Of a DNA stretch of 64,000 bases, positions 48,789 to 59,203 are shown piece by piece. The first letter of the stretch is position 1. The number at the start of each line of letters is the position of its first letter. The position numbers were made by a program, and so were the translations under genes. Under the pieces are notes generated by a model. It saw only the letters and a list, made by a program, of their open reading frames with translations, did not search any database and was not told the origin of the DNA. The DNA is from Sphaerolaimus hirsutus (taxonomy: Eukaryota > Nematoda > Chromadorea > Monhysterida > Sphaerolaimidae): positions 19,745,208-19,809,207 of the forward strand of contig OZ038450.1 of the NCBI GenBank assembly GCA_964036195.1, read 5' to 3'.

Positions 48789-48989
48789 ATGCTTATGTCG
48801 TTCTTGCTGCTTATGTTGTGGACATGCTTATGTTTTTTATTTTGTGGACTGTTGTGGACTTTTTGTGGACTTGTGGAACCATGAATGAAAATGCAGATGA
48901 TATGTGATATGATATACGTGTGCAAAACCTATATATGATAAGAAAAGCACTATTTCCACATCAAAATGCTGTAAAATGCGACTGTATGT

Positions 48990-49430
48990 AAAAAAACTAG
49001 AGTTATTAAACAAAAACTCGAGTTTCTACTAAAAAAAACTTGAGTTTCTAACAAAAAACTTGAGTTTTTATGAGAAAAAAAAACAGAAATAAAGCATGGA
49101 AACTAAAGTTTTTTTCATGAAAAAAACTCAAAATACAGATATTGATTTTTGAAAAACTCAAATACAGATATTCATTTTTGAAAAACTCAAATACATATTC
49201 TCATTTTTGAAACACTCAAAATATGGAAATTATTTTTATTTTGAGAACTGACCCATCATTGGCACCCATACAGGTGTAATATGTACACACAAAATTTTTT
49301 TTAGGGGAAACGGAAAATTTTTGCACTTGCCGGAAAACGGAAATGAAAAAAATCTTGCACTTGCCGGAAAGAGGAAATGGAAAAAAAAATTTCAGCTGCC
49401 GGAAAACGGAAAACAAGGTCAGAATCAAGT
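48990..49430. repeat. GAGTTT and GGAAA array fragments
   Basis: 48995-49225 has AAAAACTCGAGTTT / AAAACTCAAA units; 49300-49425 has TTGCCGGAAAACGGAAA units. The second array recurs at 63640-63830. No complete element ends. Confidence 0.6.
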
Positions 49431-49753
49431 GCACGTCCTCCCTAGCAAACCTGTAATGTACAAAAGCAACTCTGGTGGCATCTGGCGTGATGGCCAGTGT
49501 GTCGATGATGTCGGTCACCATGCGCAGCTGCTCGCTCCACTTCTCCGCCAGCGAACCAGACCCGTCAACCAGAAATAAACGATCCAATGGGGCACCCATC
49601 AATTTGCAGTTGCCTGTTGAGTGGTTGGCAACTGGACAAGTGCGACAGGGGAATTTTGTCACATCTAACAGAGGGTTTTTACAGGAAAAGCGGTTCTGAG
49701 GTTGACAAGTGGCGGTGCGGACATCAGATGCCTGTCTGTAGGTGGTATCACTA

Positions 49754-51120
49754 CCGTATTTCTCCGAGTATAATTCCCGGGGCTCTATACAAATTTGTCG
49801 TCATTTTTCAAACACTTTCCAAGTGCTGTGCACAGTGCCCGGGCACTATGCTATTCACCTAATTTTTCACCTAATATTTTTCTACAAAAGAAAAGCTGCC
49901 GCCGATCCATGTGAACGAGACACTCGACCAGGGGCCAGTTCCGCAAAATGAGAAGTGAGAGGTGAAATGGCAAATGCGAAGTGAAATGAGAAGTGAAGTG
50001 AGAAGTGAAATGGCAGTTAAAAATGGCAACTCAAAATAAAAGAAAAATTTAACACATACGTAAACTTGGCAGCCAGCCAAAATATTGCGAAATAGTGATA
50101 AATATAATAAAACTAGGCGGAAAATAGCTAAAACAATCTATATTGAACAAAAATAGCAATTATGAAGGTGAAAATTTGCAATTTTAGCGATTTTGAGCGC
50201 TATCTATATGTTTTCTATCGCTATTGTTTGATCCTAAATATGCAACCGGTAACTTGGACGTAGGCCGACCCGATCAATTTCATAACAAAAAAAATATCAG
50301 CTAGCATGGTGCCAATATTTGCACACGCTACGTTTTGAACGGACAAAAGCGCGATCTGATTGTTCACAAAAAATGACTGGAAATATGGATCGTCATTCTG
50401 TATCCATTTCTCACAGGCGCCATTTCTGTATCCATTCTGTATCCTCAAAAGGCGCCAGCGCCATGGCGCCATTCCATCACTACTATCTATGTGATCCAAC
50501 GTTTGAGCGATTTTCCTTAAATTTTTGCTCCAAATCACTAAAATTTGCTCTATTTTGCCAATTTTTACCTTCATGATAGCTTTTTTCATCTATATGCATG
50601 GTTATTTACCTATTTTAAGCCTATTTTGGCTATTTTCAACTTATTTTTACAGCGATTTTTGGCTGGTTGTCAAAATATCATAAGGTGTATCTCCGATATC
50701 GTGGATTCGGATTAGGAATTTTTACGCTTACGCTTTTTTTACGCTTTCCTAGGTATTTAAAAAATACCTTATGCTTATAGTATCCATACTCAAAACTTGG
50801 AAAGTGTATTTACGCTTACGTTTACGCTTTCCAAAATTACCGGTATTTAACAACTCTGGTGAGAACATTCAAGGTGTTCAAGAGCTATGATTTAGGGTTG
50901 TTTTCACATTTGGTTTCGTTTGAATTTATGCTCTGATATTCAAGTGTTATTCATGTTTTGTTAAAAACACTATGTTCAAATGAGAAATGTGTGAAAAATA
51001 TTAGTGAAAAAATAGAACGGCAGCCTCCAATAGAACGGCACCTCCAATAGAATGGCAGGTAAAAAAGTTGACAAATAGAACGGCGTTTCTCTATTAGAAG
51101 AAATACGGCAACTATTTACC
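49754..51120. other. Repeat fragments, no gene
   Basis: 49754 starts a TACCG-clan piece with CCCGGGGCTCTATAC units. 50405-50495 is a GGCGCC arm ending ATTCCATCACTA. 50700-50865 is a GTAAACG-type array ending TTTAACAACTCTG. 51015-51110 is an ATAGAACGGC array ending AGAAGAAATACGGCA. A minus frame at 49871-50000 (CGTGPWSSVSFTWIGGSF) could be an upstream exon of the vWA fragment but is unsupported. Confidence 0.5.
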
Positions 51121-53630
51121 TATTCATCATAAATACACAAGCAGCCAGTCACATGTAAAGTTCAACTGAAAGCTACTGGCTGAGCCTGGCTCAGCATGGA
51201 CAATCACCCAAGATCTACCACACACTTCACAGCATTGGATATCAGATATCTAGTGAAAACAGACCTGGCACGTAACGCATCTCATAACGTGATTCAGTCA
51301 GACCAGTGAAAACAGCAAACAGCATAGAAATACTCGACCAGTCCATTTCGATGTTATTTTATCAACAACAAAATTTAACTGACGTCTTAATTCGGTGCTC
51401 AAGAGTTATTTGCTCAATTCTCAAAATTACCAGACGGTCTTCCATCAATCAACCAAAAATGATACAAAGGTGATCGCAAACAACAAATCGTAGGTATAAC
51501 TCTTTGATAGCCTACAGTCAGTTTTCCATGCAAAAATGTGTCGACGATTGATCGACTTTGATTGTAAATGATGATTAGGCGGAGTATTTATCGCGCAAAG
51601 TTCCCGATTTTATTACAATTTAGCATCCCGCCTGGAGATAAATTTTTGTTCTCGACGTGCTCTAATCGTTTGGTCCGTCGCATAAATAATGCAGTATTTT
51701 TATCCAATGTAGCCACGTTGTTTACCGGGCAGAGGTGAAAATGGGAACCAGATTCATTTTCTTGGGTGGGTGACATCACTACGCTGTATGTTGTTCGATG
51801 GACAAAAACGCTCAGGCTTTTTTAGCCGAGCGTTTCCAAGTTGACGGGAAAAGAGATAAAACTAGATGATAAAAAAATACATAAATATTTGCAGTAGATC
51901 AAAGACCCAAACCAGGTTTTTGGGGGACTGATATTTTGATTACTATTTAACCTGCTTATTGACAATTCCAAATGCTAGGCATTTGAGTTGGCATGAGAGG
52001 CATTGCAATCACCATGCTGCTTTAAGAGAGCATTCATATTCCTCTTTGAATGTACTGGCTTCTACATAGTAAAATATACAATGTGTGGTGTGTTGCCTAT
52101 AGTATATTTACAGTGTGAAACTTACTGTCTATTCTAGGGTACAACTGCATAGCTTGGGTCTACCGGTTGCATGAATGGCTTATTGTGTAGTGTGGAACCA
52201 TGTGTTTGGTATACACTTGCTGCAGTCAGGTCAAGTTGTATTTCAGCTCCCAATAAAAAATTGGGTGCATATTGTACTCAAACTTCACATGTGTACTGTG
52301 GATACTGCTAATAAAAAAGAATACCAAATATTGCTTTGAGTCCATTGACATCAGCAAACTTAGTTCACATTGTGTCCATATACACATTGTGCTTGCAATG
52401 TAAATGTAAATATTATTGCACTTGCTGGAAGTGGAAGTATGACTCAAAGTTGTTGTGTGTAAACTAAATTCCAGTGGCTTTGCGTTTGCAGTCTGGCTCA
52501 GTAAAATCCTTTGATCTTTGCACAACAGTTCTCACAAAGTGACTGTTATGGTGGGTCACAAAAATTATGGCATTGCTACAACCAGTTAATGTTTTCCTGC
52601 ACTACAATATATTTCTGATTAGGTAGTGTTTCACCTTCAGTATTACTGAACTGACCTCGGTATGAAAATGCTTAGTCCAAAATTGGTCAGTTTTTACATT
52701 GTATTTATTCAGAGTATGGTAAAGCAAACTGCTTGGGCAGTCAAACAAAAGTGATACTTCCAGTGAATATTATTCCTTATAAAGATTCCTGAGAAACATT
52801 TCTTGACAGACTTCAGGTTATTATTCATATAAATATACCAAATATTATTATCAGGGTTCTTGTGGAAGTTCTGATACTTTTTTGGCTGGAGAGTCCAGCC
52901 AAATCACATACTACCCCAGTTATAACTGGGGTCAAAACAAGTCACTTTGCTGCCCTTGGGCATGTGCTATTGGCATAACTAGGGTATTGCATGTTTGTAT
53001 TTCAGATTTTGACCCTCTAGCTCTGGGGAGTTGTATAGATAGCAAACCACTCTTTCGGAGGCATAGAATGCTGAAATTTTTTTTTTTGGGGGGGGGGGGT
53101 GAATGCAAGGGGTTCAATATATAGGCTTCTTCAAGGTGTAGAAGGCAGAAAAAGGGGAAAAATTGCTAAAAGTAGGTGACAAATAGCTCAAATGGGTATA
53201 TAAGCACATAGTACAAAAATATCTGCTATATAAGATTTTGAAAGTTTAAAAAAATTAGCAAAACTACAGGTGAAATTTCTCAAAGACACTCCAGATTGAT
53301 AGATGTAAAAATAAAGTAAAACATGTGTGATTGTGTCATGATAACACGTCATAAAATGTTTTTTAACAATCATACAAGCGTTGGCACATACTGTATTTAA
53401 ATAAAAAACTATTGATTGTGTGCATCGTCACTTAACAGCTTCCCGAAAAAGCGTTGTATTCATTTGAATAAAAATACAGGCATATTGCCAAATATTTATA
53501 ATGTTGATGCCCACCGCGATGCACAACGTCACAAAAAACACCAATCAAACAACAGAAGCCACCAAATTTATGAGCGATGCTACAGGATGGGGAATTCTTC
53601 TTTCCGCGGTAGGACTACCAGGGGGCAGTC
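51121..53630. other. Duplicated non-coding block (unit 2)
   Basis: Counterpart of 38.49-42.28 kb without the four elements found only in unit 1. The two copies share no conserved frame. Nothing coding recognised. Confidence 0.6.
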
Positions 53631-54251
53631 TAGGGTTCAAACGGGATCCCGATCCCGATCCCGGATCCCGTGAAATTTCGGGATTTACCAGTCCCGATCC
53701 CGATCCCGATCCCGAAACCCCAATCCCGATCCCGATCCCGATCCCGAAATCTCAAAAATAGCAATCCCGATCCCGATCCCGATCCCGAAAGTTTTCAAAT
53801 CCCGATCCCGATCCCGAGAAACTCCCAAGTCCGGGATCCCGATCCCGGAAAAATTAGTGGAAATTATCAAAAGTGAAATAATGGCGTTTTTGCATGCAAA
53901 AAACTGGATGCAAACCCCCAGCGTCAATTTTATGCCACTTTTCTGGCATCCAACAGTGTTTTGAGACCTTTATGAACTACTGTGAATGCCAGAAAAATGG
54001 CCAAAATATCTATCCCTAGAACCCAATCCCGATCCCGGAAAAATGCCTATCCCAATCCCGATCCCGATCCCGTGACCCCAATCCCGGCCAATCCCGATCC
54101 CGATCCCGATCCCGAAATCTCAAAAAACCAATCCCGATCCCGATCCCGATCCCGAAACCCCAATCCCGATCCCGATCCCGATCCCGAAATCTCAAAAAGT
54201 GAATCCCGATCCCGATCCCGATCCCGAAAAGTCAATCCCGTTTGAACCCTA
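53631..54251. mobile_element. GATCCC-arm hAT-like element, TSD GGGCAGTC, only in unit 2
   Basis: Ends TAGGGTTCAAACGGGATCCC and CCCGTTTGAACCCTA. Arms are GATCCC arrays with GAAATCTCAAAAA spacers; a core of about 170 bp (53840-54010) contains TTTTTGCATGCAAAAAACTG. TSD at 53623-53630 and 54252-54259, empty site in unit 1 at 42269-42288. Confidence 0.95.
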
Positions 54252-54723
54252 GGGCAGTCCCAGACCCTGTAAAATGCATTGTGATATGTCAAATGTTATG
54301 CAAGTGTCAAGAGTCGTGTAAAATTCACAGGTAAAAGGCCAACGTATGTTTGCCATTTTACAGGGATTTAACATGACTTTTTGACACTTTGCATGACATT
54401 TGACATTTTACAGGGAATTTTGCAGGGTCTGGGATTGGCACCAGGGCTGACTCTCAACTGTACATGGTGGCTAATTAGAGGTGCTGTAAAATTTCGTCCC
54501 ACAGTTAAATATATCTTACTGACGGAAGTATAGTTAGATTTCAAAATATATGGACAAAATTAAGCAGACCAATTTGCAATGGGGATCTCCGGTTGGTACC
54601 GCCTATTTTCAGCTATTATATATGGAAAACTAGTTTTTATTACATATTTTGATGTTTCTCACACAGTTTGTGATTTTTCTCCGTTTCTGGCTACTAAAAG
54701 CCCATTCTGTATCGACTAGTGAT
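54252..54723. mobile_element. TTTTACAGGG-type MITE and duplicated flank
   Basis: GGGCAGTCCCAGACCCTGTA pairs with ACAGGGTCTGGGATTGGCAC at about 54416-54441; interior GCATGACATTTGACATTTTA units. Then unique sequence matching 42.45-42.73 kb. Confidence 0.65.
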
Positions 54724-55541
54724 CAGGGTTGGCAAAATCTCAGAAAAAAATAAAAATAAACTAAAAATAAAATGGAAAATTGGAGAATAAAATAAAATAA
54801 AATAAAATGGAAAATTAATAAAATAAAAATACAATTTTACTAAAATTCAAATTTTTGTAAAATTTTAGTAAAATTGTACAATAATTCGAATTTTTGTACA
54901 ATTTTAGTAAAATTTTACAAAAACTCGAGTGTCTGTTCAATTCTATAGAAAGTTTTCTATCATGTTGCTGAAGTTTCTAGCTGCCAATTTTCAGAACTAG
55001 TGCCTTGTTGTATCTTTCATTGTTGTGATTGCAAAATATTGTTGCTCAAAATTGCAAATTTTCACATTTTAAAAATATTTTCACCTTAAAAAACACTAAT
55101 TTGTGATTTTTTTCTTATTTTCTTCGTTCCATACCTTGAAAAAGCCTATAAAGATATTGAATCCCGCAAGCCCCCCCCCCCACCCAAAAAAACAACAACC
55201 CATTTTTAGCTATCGTCCCTTGGGAGGCGCAATTAGCTCCCCCTGAGGGTCAAAATACAAAATACCTACCTCGCAACCCGTGTCACAAGTTTACTTAATT
55301 TTTTTTGTATTCATCCGCATGCTTCTAGCGTGCACATTGTTTTATGTCCTTGCATTTAAGATTTCTGATTTTTTGTAATATTTTTGTAAAATTTTTGTAA
55401 AATGGTTTCATTTTATTTTATTAATGACATTTCAGAATAAAATAAAATAAACTGAAACATGAATAAAATTAAAATAAAATACAATTTTAATAAAAATAAA
55501 ATACAATTTTAGTAAAAAGAATTTTACTAAAACCAACCATG
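54724..55541. mobile_element. AAATAAAAT-arm hAT-like element, TSD CTAGTGAT, only in unit 2
   Basis: Ends CAGGGTTGGCAAAATCTCAG and AAACCAACCATG. TSD CTAGTGAT at 54716-54723 and 55542-55549. It has inserted into the first bases of a GGCGCC-family element; unit 1 (42731-42738) has the empty CTAGTGATG. Confidence 0.95.
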
Positions 55542-55760
55542 CTAGTGATGTAAAAGCGCCACGGCGTTGGCGCCTGGCGGTAGAGCAAAAGCAAAAAGCC
55601 ATGACGCCTTTGACGCTTTGCACCATTTTGTCGTAACGCTATTGGCTTTTAACGGGTTTTCGTTGCGTGTTAATGCTCTCGGTCGCGTGTACACAGCGGA
55701 GTATCTTACCGCAACAACAACCCTCTATTCATGTTCAAACATGCTTACAGCAGCACCTGA
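55542..55760. mobile_element. Truncated GGCGCC-arm element (unit 2)
   Basis: TAGTGATGTAAAAGCGCC followed by GGCGTTGGCGCCTGGCGG and decayed units; matches 42731-42930. Confidence 0.7.
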
Positions 55761-55827
55761 AATCAGCCACCAGGTCTATTCATAGCAACATTTTGTACAC
55801 AAGATCTGTTGGGTAAGAAAAAGCCAG

Positions 55828-58800
55828 TGATTCACATGGCTATGATCAGTTTATTACTGGCTGAAACCACCCAGTTGTGTTGTGTTGCTTTATATTTGGG
55901 ACCAGCATGTGCAAGTGAGGTGAGATTTGAATATAATGCAGACATTTGAAAAAACAACTTACTGTTAATGTGAAAACCAATTGCAAATGGATCTTTACAT
56001 GCAGAACCAACTGGTTAGTGATGGGATGGTAACATTTATCGATTTCATGTTCCACTGGTGCTGGTATCAAGCAACAGTTATGCTTAGTCTATTGGCAATT
56101 AATCGGTGAGTGAGCTAATGTTCATTACAAGCAAAACAGCTAACAATAGCACCACATAATTAGGTATTTCAAACATAATTGAGTGAAACAACAGAGTATA
56201 ACAATCCCATCACAGCTACATTGGCCTGTGCCAGCGGAAATGGTACCTAAACCTAGGCGACACCGGCCGCGCAGTGTACGTTTACCTCACACTTGCCAGC
56301 TGGCCAATCACCGCTGGACTAAGTGCACTAACTCAATTTGTGCTTTATTGCTGCCCCTTCCATTTGTATTATGTGGAGTGCGCATTTAGCTATGATCCAT
56401 ATTTGGAACCGGACATGGAAAAGTTGTCAGAATATATTGTCACTGTGCCTATGGATGTCATCGCTACTATTATTATGATGTTCTGCTATGGTAATGTGAG
56501 TTTTTCTTCATTTTTCCAGAAATATTACAATGCTAAAACCAACAGCCACTGCGCACAGATTTTCCTGCTCGTAATGCGATCAAAAAGTGAGGCACGTGCA
56601 TTCAATTTAACGATGCGCATGCAGCAGGTAATGTTTCCCATGAATTCACACAAGACAAATATTCAGAGACTTTCACCAATGATTTGACCAGCCGTAAATA
56701 AAATAAGGAATCAGAACACGCAACTGAAATTGAAAGTTGTCAGGTCCATAAAAACGATTGATGACGTCTCTAAAAAAACATGGCGCCTCCCATGAACTAG
56801 GGATGGAAAAAAGCGCTTTTTTTAATGGCCCCGCTTTTTTTTGAAAAAAGCGCTTTTTTTTAAAAAACGCGCTTTTTTCGCTTTTTTTCAAAAATTGTCA
56901 AGACGTTACCCAAAAAGCCCCCAAATATGGTCCTGAGTCAATATATACAGGTATATCAGAGAAGTAGCAGTACTTGTGATGATATATAACCATAGAATCT
57001 CTATGTAATCATCTGATGGCATTATAAGTGCTGATTTCTGCCAAAAAATCCAATTTTATGTCGACTAATTATGTATATCGCTGTTTTTGAATGTTTCTTG
57101 ACTGCAAGTGAAGTTAGGCATGGAATAGTGCTTAAATTTGGCTACAAAAGATGGCTAATACATGACAGTGATGTTTCACACTGTAGAAAAGTGGAAGCAC
57201 ATTGGCTGGATATTATTTACTAGACTGACATATCTCCTCAACTTATTTTTACATGATACCATGCAGGAATAGAAGCAATGCCACTAAAATGCTACAAAAC
57301 CAATGAAAACAACCACCAATGGCAATTTGCATGTGAAATTTTGCGCTTGCGCGCAAAATTTTTTGCAAAATACCTAGTGCATGAGTACTAAAATTTTTGC
57401 CAGCGCTTTTTTTAAAAAAAAAGCGCTGGGACCCTTGCGCTTTTTTTTTAAAAAAGCGACGTTTTTTAAAAAAAAGCGCTTAAAAAAAAGCGCTTGCCAT
57501 CCCTACCATGAACTGCTGCAGGTGCGTCGGCGACAGAGACTACGCCTGGCGGCGCAATTCAGTTTAATGGCCGCATTTTACATAGGAACATGGACAACTT
57601 TCAGGATTGCACATTTTCTGGGCGCCGCCTTCGCGAATATGAAGCAAATATGCGGTGAGACAATAATGACATCATAAATAAATGACCGAATGGGACATTT
57701 GGCCCGCCCGCAGTGCTGCTGTGCGAAATCAACGCTTCGAGCAACGGCGTGGTGTACGTGGCGCTGAACGCGGAGCTGCGCTTGAGGCTGCGCAACATGT
57801 TCACCTGTCACACGTGGAAGGTGCGCTGTTTCACTCAATCTCAGGGGAATGTTAAGCAGCGTAAAAAGCAAGGATGATGTGGTCAGAAGGTGTCTGGTGC
57901 CAGCGATACTGTAGGCTGAAAAAATGATACTGTACGCTGCGCATTTAATCGTCATCGCAAGACTTGATCATTTCCACAGCTGATTTAACAATACAGCAAG
58001 TTTATCCGCCGCTAAACCAAATGACACTATTAAGGCGTGATCACGGGTAATGCCAAAGCAGAAAGGGTCACGCCACTTAAGACAACTTTACCCAGGAGTT
58101 ACGCGCTGGGGTTCAAAAATGCGTCACGGCGCCATCATTCCATGACACCAAGAACAAAAGTGTCTGGCGCCCCCCCCCAGTACCGGCGACGTCAACTGGT
58201 GCGGCAGACATCAGCAGCGAGCAGCTTGGCCAGCCGCATGGGCGCCATCGAGACCGACGCGTCGCTGCACATTCCCGCCTTTGAACCTGCCGCAACTGCA
58301 GCTGCAGTCGCCACTTTCAGCATTGGCGGTGGCAGTCGGGCGGCGACAAGGAATGCTAGAAGCGCCACTGATACGAGCCCCCATAAGGGCAGTGTGCAAG
58401 TGAAAGCGAGGTTGTTTCACATTTCCAATGCAACTTTGTAAGTTGCTTTTCGAGGGTGCGGTAATTGTATTTACGCGTCAAAAACTGAACCAACTGCTGA
58501 AATAGCGCATAACGTTCATTCAAATGAATTGAGCTGAAAATCAGCAAATTGAGTCTTCGCAAACTTTTGAAATATGAACCACTGCCCAATTCAAAGGTTG
58601 TATTTGAATGTCGTTCGTCCGATCGTCAGCAAGCTTTGTATTGGGGTCGGAACCAATTTACATTTGTCGTCGATGTCAACTAGCGTGTGTTGGGCTAATA
58701 ACCGAGCCGCAGTAAAATTTGCACATTTTTAACATGACTATGGTTGAATTCTGACATGACATTGAATACGGATACATAAATGACTTACAGGTCGCGCACG

Positions 58801-59005
58801 GCGACGGACAGCGCGACGGGCGAGCGGCAGGCGCGCATGTTCCGCAAGTTGAACAGGCTGAGACGCGCGCAAACCGAGAGTGGGAAAGCGCCCGGCGACA
58901 GGTGAAAGTTTGATAGATAGACCATGTATAGCAATGTAAATATTTATGTATGTTTCAATTACGTAAATATGTATTTACAGTGTCGACAGAACATACAGGG
59001 CATGA
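55828..59005 (+). CDS. Rhodopsin-like seven-transmembrane receptor (GPCR), 5' end not found
   Basis: Nine exons join in phase: 55828-55919, 56005-56105, 56216-56495, 56559-56627, 57522-57654, 57714-57820, 58181-58437, 58791-58901, 58981-59005 (stop TGA), at least 391 residues. They cover TM2 (MAMISLLLAETTQLCCVALY), TM3 ending LLAINRY (an NRY form of DRY), TM4 (WPITAGLSALTQFVLY), an ECL2 with VECAFSYDP, TM5 (DVIATIIMMFCYGNIFLLV), a basic loop (VRRRQRLRL), TM6 (FSLMAAFYIGTWTTF) and TM7 (NASSNGVVYVALNAELRLRL, where NGVVY stands for NPxxY). The C-tail is long, Ser/Ala/Arg-rich. The TM1 exon was not found; the duplicated repeat region lies directly upstream. Ligand unknown. The family is clear, the subfamily is not; nematode chemoreceptor or peptide receptor are both possible. 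Confidence 0.82.
56798..57505. mobile_element. AAGCGCTT-arm hAT-like element in a receptor intron, TSD CCATGAAC
   Basis: Ends TAGGGATGGAAAAAAGCGC and GCGCTTGCCATCCCTA. Arms are AAAAAAGCGCTTTTTT arrays around a 500-bp AT-rich core. TSD at 56790-56797 and 57506-57513. Its right edge is 16 bp from the exon at 57522, leaving a very short original sequence before the splice acceptor. Confidence 0.93.
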
Positions 59006-59203
59006 ACGTAATTTATTTACAACCAGTAAAAAAGCCGAGGTATTGCTTAAGGCAAGGGAAGGAAAGTCCGCGAAAAGCGACATCAACATGGAGATCCAAA
59101 AAAGAACAACTACGTCAACTAAAATATATAACGTCAAGTATTGATGTACAACGTAAAGTCGACGTCAACTATATATAACGACGCCCCCACTCACCAAAAA
59201 AAC

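Larger units (their letters stand above)
44021..49735 (-). pseudogene. Partial cuticlin-like paralogue, vWA1 exons only (unit 2 copy)
   Basis: This is the tandem twin of the fragment at 30.1-35.0 kb: exons 49451-49613, 46917-47067, 44480-44654 and 44021-44115, again 163, 151, 175 and 95 nt with open frames. Differences from unit 1 are few (for example PLDR for PLDL, and FGEY for FNVY). Here the first exon may extend to 49735 after a CCTACAG acceptor, adding a Cys-rich stretch (TCQPQNRFSCKN, then FPCRTCPVANHSTGNC). In unit 1 the matching Cys is Tyr and the stretch is cut by an element. There are no vWA2 or ZP exons. The donor after the 175-nt exon is GTCTGT. Confidence 0.68.
43190..55760. repeat. 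Tandem segmental duplication, unit 2
   Basis: Second copy of the unit of about 13 kb. Matching blocks are 43.20-44.90 (vs 29.6-31.7), 46.17-47.10 (vs 33.42-34.02), 49.45-49.65 (vs 34.79-34.99), 51.12-52.03 (vs 38.49-39.85), 52.30-54.72 (vs 40.70-42.73) and 55.54-55.75 (vs 42.73-43.18). It ends about 70 bp before the first recognised exon of the receptor gene, so that gene was not duplicated within the window. Confidence 0.85.

Noticed and set aside
53640-54240. Regularly spaced direct repeats that might suggest a CRISPR array
   Set aside because: The units are 6-bp microsatellites inside an element with terminal inverted repeats and a TSD, in an intron-bearing eukaryotic sequence.
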